DNA of 18,568 nt, from the NCBI GenBank assembly GCA_003167475.1, contig PMTB01000281.1, positions 1 through 18,568 of the forward strand, written 5' to 3'. The notes under the pieces were generated by a model that saw only the letters and a list, made by a program, of their open reading frames with translations, was not told the origin of the DNA and searched no databases. The translations under genes were made by a program, and so were the position numbers. Shown here in pieces: positions 1-6,622 of this stretch; position 1 is the stretch's first letter; each line of letters starts with the position of its first letter. The stretch is from a candidate division FCPU426 bacterium (GTDB lineage: Bacteria; Oederibacteriota; PGYV01; Palsa-1178).

Positions 1-6
1 GATGAA

Positions 7-435
7 ATGGAATACGGCCACAGGGGGCACGGGTACTGGGGGCCGCTGCGCATAGCCGGCATGGTAGTTGGAGGCCTGGTGCTGGCTGTCGTTTTCGGGT
101 TCGCGTTCGGGCTATTCGTAAAAATGCTCTGGAACTGGCTCATGCCGGAACTCTTTGGCTTTAAGGTCATAACTTTCTGGCAGGCTTTCGGGTTAGTGAT
201 ACTGGGCAAGCTGATATTCGGCTCAAGCGGGCATATGGGCCGCCATGGGAACCGCGGCAAGTGGCACTCTGAAAAGTGGCGCAAGCGCGTCCATATGCGC
301 GACGACTGGGCGCCCAACGGCGACTACAGCAACTGGAGATATTACGAGGACTACTGGAAAACCGAGGGAAAAGCGGCATATGAAGCCTACCTTGAAAAGA
401 TGAAATCACAGGGAAACGGCGCCAATAAACCCTAA
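7..435 (+). CDS. Small two-helix membrane protein, function unknown
   Basis: A 142-residue protein with two hydrophobic stretches, at about residues 17-46 and 54-72. The first ends in LWNWLMPELFG and the second contains ITFWQAFGLVILGKLIFG. The C-terminal half is soluble and rich in His, Arg, Trp and Tyr, so it probably sits on one face of the inner membrane. From memory, this Trp/Pro pair followed by FWQA is common in small uncharacterised bacterial membrane proteins, often near genes for ECF sigma factors; I cannot check that here. The frame is open to the left edge (GAT GAA before the ATG), so the true start may lie outside the window and no ribosome site can be judged. It ends at TAA, 14 bases before a possible small ORF, and the unit closes at a terminator at 534-565. 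No enzymatic motif is visible. The gene call is fairly sure; the function is unknown. Confidence 0.7.
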   Translation: MEYGHRGHGYWGPLRIAGMVVGGLVLAVVFGFAFGLFVKMLWNWLMPELFGFKVITFWQAFGLVILGKLIFGSSGHMGRHGNRGKWHSEKWRKRVHMRDDWAPNGDYSNWRYYEDYWKTEGKAAYEAYLEKMKSQGNGANKP

Positions 436-449
436 AAGGACAGCGCGAA

Positions 450-527
450 ATGAAACGAAAAAACAGCAATAAGGCAAAGCGCGGTATAGCTTATTTAATA
501 GCGCTTTGGCTCTTAAGGCGGGGCTGA
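450..527 (+). CDS. Possible 25-residue membrane peptide
   Basis: ATG at 450 to TGA at 525-527 encodes a 25-residue peptide. It has a strongly basic N-terminus (MKRKNSNKAKRG), a short hydrophobic core (IAYLIALWLL) and an RR end. An AAGGA ribosome-binding site at 436-440 lies 9 bases upstream of the ATG, directly after the stop of the preceding gene. A rho-independent terminator begins 7 bases after its stop, so it lies inside the transcript. Charge and hydrophobicity resemble small single-pass or membrane-bound peptides. Composition alone could arise by chance in so short an ORF, so this is a candidate only. Confidence 0.33.
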   Translation: MKRKNSNKAKRGIAYLIALWLLRRG

Positions 528-533
528 AAAATC

Positions 534-565
534 AGGCCGGGGAGTTAAATCCCCGGCCTTTTTTT
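534..565 (+). terminator. Rho-independent terminator
   Basis: A perfect 10-bp stem (AGGCCGGGGA at 534-543, TCCCCGGCCT at 550-559) with a 6-base loop is followed by an unbroken T run through 565. It closes the transcription unit that contains the small membrane protein and the possible 25-residue peptide, and separates it from the tRNA promoter 15 bases downstream. Confidence 0.93.
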
Positions 566-579
566 ATATATTTTTCCGC

Positions 580-608
580 TTTACAATATTCAGGAAATCC
601 ATTATAAT
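580..608 (+). promoter_or_regulatory. Sigma-70 type promoter for tRNA-Gly
   Basis: TTTACA at 580-585 and TATAAT at 603-608 are separated by exactly 17 bases, a 5/6 and 6/6 match to the housekeeping consensus. The predicted start near 615 would give a leader of about 78 bases before the tRNA. That leader contains a small hairpin (ATGGG 619-623, CCCAT 628-632). A second TATAAT at 640-645 has no convincing -35 box at the right distance. Confidence 0.7.
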
Positions 609-692
609 CATAGAACTTATGGGATTGCCCATCCATATGTATAATATAGAAAGACTTTTTTGTTTTTTGGGTTCTAAGAACAGGCGTCACAG

Positions 693-766
693 GCGGGTGT
701 AGTTCAGTGGCAGAACAAGTGCTTCCCAAGCATTAGACGTGGGTCCGATTCCCATCACCCGCTCCA
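693..766 (+). tRNA. tRNA-Gly (anticodon CCC)
   Basis: A complete 74-nt cloverleaf with encoded CCA. The acceptor stem is GCGGGTG (693-699) with CACCCGC (756-762), discriminator T763 and CCA 764-766. The D stem is GTTC/GAAC (702-705, 713-716). The anticodon stem is AGTGC/GCATT (718-722, 730-734) around loop TTCCCAA with anticodon CCC at 725-727. The T stem is GTGGG/CCCAT (739-743, 751-755). Anticodon CCC and the U73 discriminator fit bacterial tRNA-Gly for GGG codons. The T loop reads TCCGATT, so position 55 is C where nearly all elongator tRNAs carry the U that becomes pseudouridine. A T6 run at 767-772 directly after CCA may help transcription end. Confidence 0.93.
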
Positions 767-789
767 TTTTTTGCTAACGAAAAAATGAG

Positions 790-817
790 AGAGTAGAAAG
801 TAGAGAGTTGAGAGTAG
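790..817 (+). repeat. Degenerate heptamer tandem repeat
   Basis: Four consecutive in-phase heptamers (AGAGTAG, AAAGTAG, AGAGTTG, AGAGTAG) form a purine-rich tract between tRNA-Gly and the PHP gene. There is no credible coding frame. The tract is of the same kind, with a 7-base period and four units, as the arm of the large inverted repeat at 3310-3487. Confidence 0.6.
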
Positions 818-858
818 ATAAGGCAGGAACTTGTGCGGGAAATGGAACTTAAACTATC

Positions 859-880
859 GGGGCGGCTTTGCGGCTGCCCC
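859..880 (+). other. GC-rich hairpin in the PHP gene leader
   Basis: GGGGCGGC (859-866) pairs with GCTGCCCC (873-880) over 8 bp with one G-U pair and a 6-base loop. It lies 18 bases before the ribosome-binding site of the PHP gene and has no following T run, so it is not a classical terminator. It could shape the leader mRNA or be a decayed palindromic repeat. Confidence 0.4.
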
Positions 881-911
881 ACATATTATATATGGATTGG
901 AGAGTTTTAAA

Positions 912-1763
912 TTGGCAACTATAGAGAAATGGGCCGACATGCATATCCACACTACCAAGTCGGACGGTTCCAACACGGTTGAACAGGTTTTTGAACATGC
1001 CAGGAACGAAGGCATATCAGCCATAGCCATTACGGACCATGACACGGTTGCGGCCGGCCCCGAGGGCAAGGTTCTTGAGAAGAAATTCGGGATAGAATTT
1101 GTCACCGGCGTCGAGCTTTCAGCGGTTTATGAGACGAAAGAAGTGCATATCATCGGCCTTTACGTGAACCCCGAGAGCAAGAACTTCCAGGAAAGGCTCT
1201 CTTACTTCCAGAAACGCAGGGCCGAGCGCGCAGAAAAGATAGTCAAGAAACTGCGCGAGCAGGGGCTGAAAATACAGTACGAGGAATTATACGAGATAAC
1301 CGAGAACATGAACAACGCGGGGCGGCTTCACATAGCAAAACTGCTGGTTAAGAAGAGCTTCGCGCTTTCCATAAAGGACGCTTTCAATAAATTCCTCGCC
1401 GAAGGCAGGCCTGCGTACGTAGAAAAGGCGAAGCTGACGGTGAGCGAGGCCGTGGAACTGATAAAAGAGGCCAAGGGAATATCCATACTCGCGCATCCCG
1501 TGCTGCTTGACAAGGACGAGATGATAGAAGTTTGGAGCAAGGAAGGGCTTAACGGCCTGGAAGCTTTTCATCCGGACCACAGCTACGAGGACATGTCAAG
1601 GTACCTGGACATAGCCAATAAGTTTGACATGCTTGTTTCCGGCGGTTCAGACTGCCACGGGAGCGGCAAGGACCATACAAGGATAGGAAAGATAAAACTG
1701 CCGTACCAGTACTACGAGCGGTTAAAAAAATTTCAGGTCGAAAGAAACGGAGTGGCAATATGA
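912..1763 (+). CDS. PHP-domain phosphoesterase (YciV/RNase AM-like)
   Basis: A metal-dependent PHP-fold hydrolase of 283 residues. Counting from the TTG start, the expected metal ligands are all present: H11 and H13 (DMHIHT), D18, H43 (TDHD), E68 (GVEL), H79, H195 (LAHP), D247 and H249 (SDCHG). Length and motif order match the TrpH/YciV group. Characterised members include RNase AM, which removes nucleotides 5'-3' from short RNA and the 5' ends of rRNA, and 3',5'-nucleotide bisphosphatases; which substrate applies here cannot be read from sequence. I chose TTG at 912 because GGAGAG at 899-904 sits 7 bases upstream and the conserved domain begins at once. An in-frame start at 831 would add 27 unrelated residues with no ribosome site. 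The gene ends in an ATGA overlap with lysS, so the two are probably co-translated. Confidence 0.87.
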   Translation: MATIEKWADMHIHTTKSDGSNTVEQVFEHARNEGISAIAITDHDTVAAGPEGKVLEKKFGIEFVTGVELSAVYETKEVHIIGLYVNPESKNFQERLSYFQKRRAERAEKIVKKLREQGLKIQYEELYEITENMNNAGRLHIAKLLVKKSFALSIKDAFNKFLAEGRPAYVEKAKLTVSEAVELIKEAKGISILAHPVLLDKDEMIEVWSKEGLNGLEAFHPDHSYEDMSRYLDIANKFDMLVSGGSDCHGSGKDHTRIGKIKLPYQYYERLKKFQVERNGVAI

Positions 1764-3280
1764 GCGAACCAAATACGGCCCCGGAAGCGCCTCTTACCCC
1801 GGAGCAGCACGCTGCCAAAGAATCCGAGGTCATCAAAAGCAAAAAAGACAACCTTACATTCCTGAAGGAGCACGGCATACAGCCGTACGGCTATGAATTC
1901 AAGCGGACGGGAATGGTCGAGGAAATAAAGGCAAGGAACACAGCGGCGGTTGAAGGCGTTGAAGGCACTGTCCAGGAAGCCATAGCGGGAAGGCTGGTCT
2001 CCATAAGGGAACACGGCAAGTCGACGTTTGCAAATGTGAAGGATTTTTCGGGTTCCATGCAGATCTATATAAAAAAAGACGTGGTCGGCGAGGAACTCTA
2101 TTCATTGTTCAAAAAATTCGACATAGGGGACATAGTGGGCGTAACCGGCGTCGTATTTAAAACCAGGACCGGGGAACTTACCGTTAAGGCCGCGAAGATA
2201 GAACTGCTGACAAAATCGCTCCTGCCCATGCCGGAAAAATTCCATGGCCTTAAAGACAAGGAAATAAGGTACCGCAAGCGCTACCTCGACCTTATAGCAA
2301 ATGACGAAGTCAGGAAGACATTCCAGATAAGGACCAGGATAATGAAAGAAATACGGAACTTTTTGGACTCAAAAGGGTTCCTTGAAGTTGAGACGCCCAT
2401 GATGCACACCATACCGGGCGGAGCGAAAGCGAAGCCTTTCATGACGCATCATAACGCGCTCGATATGGAACTTTTCATGAGGATAGCGCCGGAACTTTAC
2501 CTGAAAAGGCTTTTAGTCGGCGGTTTTGAAAAAGTTTACGAGATAAACAGGAACTTCAGGAACGAAGGGCTTTCCATAAAGCATAACCCCGAGTTTACCA
2601 TGCTCGAGTTATACGAGGCCTACACGGACCATAAGGGCGTCATGCAGATGTGCGAGGATATAGTGGTGCACCTTGCCGATACGATATTAGGAACCAGGAT
2701 CATTCAATACCAGGGTGAGACCATAGATATGTCGCCTCCGTGGAAAAAGGTTTCCATGACAGGGTCCATAAAAGAATACGCGGGTATAGACGTGGACAAT
2801 ATGGACGACGCGCAGATAACCGATATGCTTAAGAAAAAAGAGATACAGATAAGGGGCGGCATTACCAGGGGAGAACTTGTGACAATGTTGTTTGACGAGT
2901 TTGTCGAGGCGAAGCTCATGCAGCCGGTGTTCATAACGGATTTCCCTGTAGAAGTATCGCCGCTTTCAAAGGTTAACAGGTCGAACCCGAAGATAGTCGA
3001 GCGTTTTGAACCTTACATATTCGGACGCGAGATAGGGAACGGCTTCTCGGAATTAAACGACGCCGAGGATCAGGAAGCGCGCTTTAAGGCGCAGATAGAA
3101 ATGGACACGCACGGCGAAGTGGCAAAGTCGATAGATGAAGATTACGTGGAAGCGCTGAAATACGGAATGCCGCCGGCCGGAGGGCTCGGGATGGGGATAG
3201 ACCGCATCGTGATGTTTTTTACGGACGCGGCGTCCATCCGCGATGTGATTCTTTTTCCGTTGATGAGGCATACGAAGTAG
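1760..3280 (+). CDS. lysS: Lysyl-tRNA synthetase, class II
   Basis: Attaches lysine to tRNA-Lys in the cytoplasm. The 506-residue protein has the class II LysRS layout. A helical N-terminus is followed by an anticodon-binding OB fold at about residues 75-155 (from AGRLVSIREHGKSTF). The catalytic core has motif 2 around 265-283 (NFRNEG, then HNPEFTMLELYEAY) and motif 3 at about 474-482 (GGLGMGIDR). The GNGFSELND stretch characteristic of bacterial LysRS is also present. The length is normal. The start ATG overlaps the stop of the PHP gene (ATGA), with GGAG at 1749-1752. No class I LysRS motif is seen. Placement just upstream of lolC/E and lolD is, as I recall, common in several diderm groups. 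The call is very secure. Confidence 0.97.
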   Translation: MSEPNTAPEAPLTPEQHAAKESEVIKSKKDNLTFLKEHGIQPYGYEFKRTGMVEEIKARNTAAVEGVEGTVQEAIAGRLVSIREHGKSTFANVKDFSGSMQIYIKKDVVGEELYSLFKKFDIGDIVGVTGVVFKTRTGELTVKAAKIELLTKSLLPMPEKFHGLKDKEIRYRKRYLDLIANDEVRKTFQIRTRIMKEIRNFLDSKGFLEVETPMMHTIPGGAKAKPFMTHHNALDMELFMRIAPELYLKRLLVGGFEKVYEINRNFRNEGLSIKHNPEFTMLELYEAYTDHKGVMQMCEDIVVHLADTILGTRIIQYQGETIDMSPPWKKVSMTGSIKEYAGIDVDNMDDAQITDMLKKKEIQIRGGITRGELVTMLFDEFVEAKLMQPVFITDFPVEVSPLSKVNRSNPKIVERFEPYIFGREIGNGFSELNDAEDQEARFKAQIEMDTHGEVAKSIDEDYVEALKYGMPPAGGLGMGIDRIVMFFTDAASIRDVILFPLMRHTK

Positions 3281-3309
3281 AGTTTGATAGTTGTCAAATG
3301 GTTCCGGGC

Positions 3310-3487
3310 AAGTTGTTAATCCAAAAGCCAAAAGACAAAAGTAAAGGAATTAAGTTTTTAAGTAAGTGCAAGGAAAACGGAACGGGGCAGATCAGTAAAG
3401 CGTTCCGTCGGACTTGCCTTACTTGCACTACTTTGATACTTGCCTTATTACTTAACTTTTGTCTTTTGGCTTTTGGCTTAAAAACTT
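3310..3487 (+). repeat. Large inverted repeat made of heptamers
   Basis: The arms at 3310-3342 and 3455-3487 are inverted copies over 33 bp with two mismatches (22 bp, 3321-3342 and 3455-3476, are perfect). The left arm is built on a 7-base period: CCAAAAG, CCAAAAG, ACAAAAG, then TAAAGGA. A TTAA is embedded in each arm (3316-3319, 3478-3481). The interior pairs imperfectly up to an apical 7-bp stem (CGGAACG 3378-3384, CGTTCCG 3401-3407). The right half also carries the direct 10-mer ACTTGCCTTA twice (3412-3421, 3438-3447). It fills most of the 247-bp spacer between lysS and lolC/E. No protein-coding frame here is credible. It could be a MITE-like or dispersed structured repeat, and may act as a transcript-end structure for lysS. 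Confidence 0.75.
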
Positions 3488-3527
3488 AAACGCCTTAAGC
3501 ATTGGCATTAAAACTGAAGGAGAAGTC

Positions 3528-4766
3528 ATGGCAAAACCGTACGCGTTCTTCATCGGGCTGCGTTACCTGATGGCGAAAAAACAGGGCTTTATAAACATCA
3601 TAAGTTTCATATCAGTGGCCGGCATCGCGCTCGGCGTCACGGCTTTGATTGTGGTCATATCCGTCATGAACGGTTTTCATGAGGATATACGCGACAAAAT
3701 AGTCGGCTCGAACGCGCACGTGATCGCCATGTCTTACTTCAAGGAAGGCATACCCGACTATGATACCGTCGTGGAAAAAATAAAGAAAATAGACCATGTA
3801 TCGGCCGCCGCGCCCTATTTTATGGGGCAGGCAATGATCAAGTTCGCGGACAAAGTGCAGGGGCTGGTATTGTGGGGGGTAAATCCGGCAAGCATCTCAA
3901 AGGTGAACAAGCTGGCCGACAATATCAAAAGAGGCGACCTGGATTCCATAAACAGGGCGCTGCCGGACAATAAGCGGGGAATAATACTCGGGAAAGAACT
4001 CATGAATATACTGGGGGCGGATCTGGGAGACGATGTCATCCTGCTTTCGCCCGTCTTTTATAAAACTCCCGCCGGGATGATGCCCAAAATGAGCAAAATG
4101 AAGATAGTCGGGGTCTTCGAGTCCGGCATGTACGACTCGGATACCACGTTCGCATATGTTTCCATAGATACGGCGCAAAAACTTTTTGACAAACCGGCTG
4201 ATGCGGTGACCGGCATCGCGGTAAAGGCGGACGAGATAGAAAACTCCTCCTTTGTAGCGGCTGAAATAAAGAGAAAATTCAAGAACATATGGGCCCGCGA
4301 CTGGATGTCGATGAACCAGAACCTGTTTTCCGCGCTTAAGATGGAAAAATTCGTCATGTTCATCATACTTGTCCTGATAGTGCTCGTCGCGGCATTTAAC
4401 ATCGCAAGCACGCTTATTATGGTGGTCATGAGGAAAACAAAAGACATAGGGATCTTAAAGTCCATGGGCGCCAATAACGACGATATCAGGGCCATATTTG
4501 TGGTGCAGGGGCTTATGACCGGCATTGTCGGCTCATTGGCCGGGTTTGCCATAGGCGTGGCCATTTGTGTTTTTTTAAAACAGCATCCTCTGGCAATGCC
4601 GGGAGGCGGCAGCGTGTATTACATAGACAAGCTCGCTGTTTCCCTGAAGTTCAAGGAAGTGCTCGTTATTCCACTGGTATCGATATTCATATCGTTCCTC
4701 GCGACATTATATCCGGCTTACCAGGCCTCAAAACTTGACCCTGTGGAGGCGATAAGATATGAGTAG
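3528..4766 (+). CDS. lolC: Lipoprotein-releasing ABC permease (LolC/LolE family)
   Basis: The membrane subunit that, with LolD, extracts outer-membrane lipoproteins from the inner membrane and passes them to LolA. The 412-residue protein has the FtsX/MacB plan. One N-terminal helix at about residues 20-48 is followed by a large periplasmic domain, three helices near 275-302, 321-350 and 378-395, and the conserved end YPAYQASKLDPVEAIRYE. The ATG at 3528 is chosen because AAGGAG at 3517-3522 precedes it and an in-frame upstream start at 3459 would lie inside the inverted repeat. Only one permease gene is present, so the transporter is probably a homodimer, or the partner is elsewhere. LolC, LolE and the merged LolF type cannot be told apart safely. 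It overlaps lolD by 8 bp. Confidence 0.88.
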   Translation: MAKPYAFFIGLRYLMAKKQGFINIISFISVAGIALGVTALIVVISVMNGFHEDIRDKIVGSNAHVIAMSYFKEGIPDYDTVVEKIKKIDHVSAAAPYFMGQAMIKFADKVQGLVLWGVNPASISKVNKLADNIKRGDLDSINRALPDNKRGIILGKELMNILGADLGDDVILLSPVFYKTPAGMMPKMSKMKIVGVFESGMYDSDTTFAYVSIDTAQKLFDKPADAVTGIAVKADEIENSSFVAAEIKRKFKNIWARDWMSMNQNLFSALKMEKFVMFIILVLIVLVAAFNIASTLIMVVMRKTKDIGILKSMGANNDDIRAIFVVQGLMTGIVGSLAGFAIGVAICVFLKQHPLAMPGGGSVYYIDKLAVSLKFKEVLVIPLVSIFISFLATLYPAYQASKLDPVEAIRYE

Positions 4767-5463
4767 CATTTTGAACGCCAGGGACATCAGGAAGAGCTTT
4801 GTCACGGGAAAAAACCAGCTGAATGTTTTAAAGGACATTAACCTCGAGATAAACCGCGGGGAGCTTGTGATGTTAATCGGGGCCTCGGGTGCCGGTAAAA
4901 GCACGCTGCTTTCCATACTCGGGGGCTTAAGCAGGCCGACCCAGGGCAAAGTGCTCATATCAAACGAAGATATCTACGCTTTGAACGACGACAAACTCGC
5001 AGACCTGCGGAACAGGCGCATGGGTTTTGTGTTCCAGTTCCACCACCTTCTTCCCGAGTTCACGGCTGTTGAGAACGTAATGATCCCCGCGTTAATGGCG
5101 GGCACAGGAAGAAAAGAAGCCGCAGAAAAGGCCAAAAAGATCCTGATAACCATAGGGCTCGGCGGCAGGCTCACACACAGGCCCAATGAATTATCAGGCG
5201 GGGAGCAGCAGCGCGTGGCCATTGCCAGGGCGCTTATCAACGACCCCGATATTATTTTCGCCGACGAGCCAACCGGCAACCTGGACAAGCAGAACGCGGA
5301 AATAATACATAAAATAATACTTGATTTCAACAAGAGCTTCAAGCAGACCTTTGTCATAGTGACGCATAATGACGCGCTGACGGCCTATGGCAACAGGGTT
5401 ATAGTCATAGATGACGGGTATATTTCAAAAATCAAACACGGAAAGCAGGAGAAAATCCAATGA
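4759..5463 (+). CDS. lolD: Lipoprotein-releasing ABC ATPase LolD
   Basis: The ATP-binding subunit that powers lipoprotein release with the preceding LolC/E permease, on the cytoplasmic face of the inner membrane. The 234 residues carry Walker A GASGAGKST at 41-49 (K47), a Q-loop (VFQFHHLLPEF), the signature LSGGEQQRVAIARAL from 145, Walker B ending at D169-E170 (FADEPTGNLD) and the H-loop (VTHND). This is the normal length and the motif wording of the LolD/MacB-type subfamily. GGAGG at 4745-4749, inside the end of the permease gene, precedes the ATG by 9 bases. The 8-bp overlap indicates coupled translation. It also overlaps the aminotransferase by 4 bp (ATGA). Confidence 0.93.
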   Translation: MSSILNARDIRKSFVTGKNQLNVLKDINLEINRGELVMLIGASGAGKSTLLSILGGLSRPTQGKVLISNEDIYALNDDKLADLRNRRMGFVFQFHHLLPEFTAVENVMIPALMAGTGRKEAAEKAKKILITIGLGGRLTHRPNELSGGEQQRVAIARALINDPDIIFADEPTGNLDKQNAEIIHKIILDFNKSFKQTFVIVTHNDALTAYGNRVIVIDDGYISKIKHGKQEKIQ

Positions 5464-6329
5464 TCATCAATTTAAACGGAAAGTTAGTGCCCCAGGAACT
5501 CGCGGTAGTGTCGGTATTTGACCATGGTTTATTGTACGGGGACGGCGTGTTTGAAGGCATCAGGTTTTACAGCAATAATATCTTCAAGCTCGAAGAGCAT
5601 GTGGAAAGGCTTTTTGATTCGGCAAAAGTCATCATGCTCAATATTGCCGTATCTAAACAGCAGATGATAGAGGAAACCGTTAAAACCGTCAAGGCGAACG
5701 GCCTTGCCGACGGCTACATCAGGCTGGTCGTGACCAGGGGCGTTGGGGACCTGGGGCTGGACCCGAAAAAATGCAAGGAGTCGTTTTACTTCATAATAGC
5801 CGGGAAGATAACGCTTTACCCCGAGGAAAATTACCTCAACGGGCTCTCTATCACTACTGTGGCGGTAAGGCGTTCGACCGCGGAGGCTTTGGACCCGAAA
5901 ATAAAATCACTCAACTACCTTAACAATATCATGGCGAAGATAGAGGCGGGCAACCACGGTTCGCCCGAGGCCATTATGATCAACCAGCAGGGATATGTAT
6001 CGGAAGCCACGGGTGACAATGTGTTCATAATAAAAAAGGGCAAGTTGATAACGCCGGACCTTTCAGCCGGGGTTTTGGACGGAATAACACGCGACACCGT
6101 TATGGTTCTTGCCCGCGAAGCCGGGATCAAAGTCGAGGAAAAAACCATGACCAGGTACGACCTGTACACGGCTGACGAGTGCTTCCTGACAGGTACGGCC
6201 GCCGAAGTCATTCCGGTGGTTAAAATAGACGCCAGGGTGATAGGCGACGGGAAACCGGGAGTTATAACGAAGAAGCTTCAGAACCTGTTCCATGGAGTGA
6301 CGAAGACGATAGGGGTTAAGGTCGTATAG
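5460..6329 (+). CDS. ilvE: Branched-chain amino-acid aminotransferase (class IV PLP)
   Basis: Transfers the amino group between glutamate and the keto acids of leucine, isoleucine and valine, using pyridoxal phosphate. The 289 residues match fold-type IV aminotransferases. The N-terminal motif is FDHGLLYGDGVFEGIR at about 20-35. The Schiff-base lysine is K149 in KIKSLNYLNN. The phosphate-binding and substrate loops are SEATGDNVF, GVLDGITRDTV and CFLTGTAAEVIPV. The last stretch favours IlvE over D-amino-acid transaminase or aminodeoxychorismate lyase, but these relatives are hard to separate by eye. The ATG overlaps the lolD stop, and AGGAG lies at 5447-5451. A metabolic gene coupled to the lol genes is not functionally obvious. 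Confidence 0.88.
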   Translation: MIINLNGKLVPQELAVVSVFDHGLLYGDGVFEGIRFYSNNIFKLEEHVERLFDSAKVIMLNIAVSKQQMIEETVKTVKANGLADGYIRLVVTRGVGDLGLDPKKCKESFYFIIAGKITLYPEENYLNGLSITTVAVRRSTAEALDPKIKSLNYLNNIMAKIEAGNHGSPEAIMINQQGYVSEATGDNVFIIKKGKLITPDLSAGVLDGITRDTVMVLAREAGIKVEEKTMTRYDLYTADECFLTGTAAEVIPVVKIDARVIGDGKPGVITKKLQNLFHGVTKTIGVKVV

Positions 6330-6343
6330 CGGGAATTAGATTA

Positions 6344-6463
6344 TGTAGGCGCAACCCTATAGTCCGTATAATACGGATTTAGGTTGCGGCCTTTGATCTG
6401 CCGCGTGCCGGTGTTTGAACAATCCTTACGAACAAAATCCGCAACCTAAAGGTTGCGGCTACA
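6344..6463 (+). repeat. REPIN-like palindromic element
   Basis: A 120-bp intergenic element bounded by TGTAG (6344-6348) and its complement CTACA (6459-6463). Each end is a hairpin. On the left, CGCAACC (6350-6356) pairs with GGTTGCG (6382-6388), with an internal TCCGTA/TACGGA hairpin (6363-6368, 6372-6377). On the right, CCGCAACC (6439-6446) pairs with GGTTGCGG (6451-6458) over a TAAA loop. The two ends are also inverted copies of each other. GTAG next to a palindrome, in inverted pairs, is the layout described for REP sequences and REPINs mobilised by RAYT transposases. The element lies just after ilvE, a typical position. Confidence 0.65.
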
Positions 6464-6511
6464 CGATCGAAAGACTTTGTAAATGCCGAAACCAAAGCGA
6501 AAATAAGGCCG

Positions 6512-6548
6512 GGCTGAACTTCGAAAACAGCCGAAAATAGTGTATAAT
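6512..6548 (+). promoter_or_regulatory. Probable clpC promoter with inverted repeat
   Basis: A perfect TATAAT at 6543-6548 lies 17 bases after TTCGAA (6520-6525), a weak -35 box. The pair GGCTG (6512-6516) and CAGCC (6528-6532) brackets the -35 box and could be an operator. Neither a CtsR-type nor a CIRCE-type site is recognisable. The start would be near 6555, giving a leader of about 70 bases to clpC. Confidence 0.5.
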
Positions 6549-6587
6549 TGTTACAGAAGGCCCTTCACGGGCAAACAAAAGTTTTAA

Positions 6588-6605
6588 GGCCTTTAAGTAA
6601 AGGCC
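6588..6605 (+). other. Hairpin in the clpC leader
   Basis: GGCCTTT (6588-6594) and AAAGGCC (6599-6605) form a perfect 7-bp stem with loop AAGT. It ends 5 bases before the ribosome-binding site GAGAGG (6611-6616), and no T run follows. It may influence translation start of clpC; a temperature-sensitive role is only a guess. Confidence 0.4.
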
Positions 6606-6622
6606 ATTAAGAGAGGCTCGCT

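Noticed and set aside
640..645. Second TATAAT upstream of tRNA-Gly as a separate promoter
   Set aside because: No acceptable -35 hexamer at 16-18 bases; the promoter at 580-608 is much better.
3298..3489. Plus-strand open frame of 63 codons between lysS and lolC/E
   Set aside because: It is made almost entirely of the inverted repeat and its arms; the sequence explains the frame without any gene.
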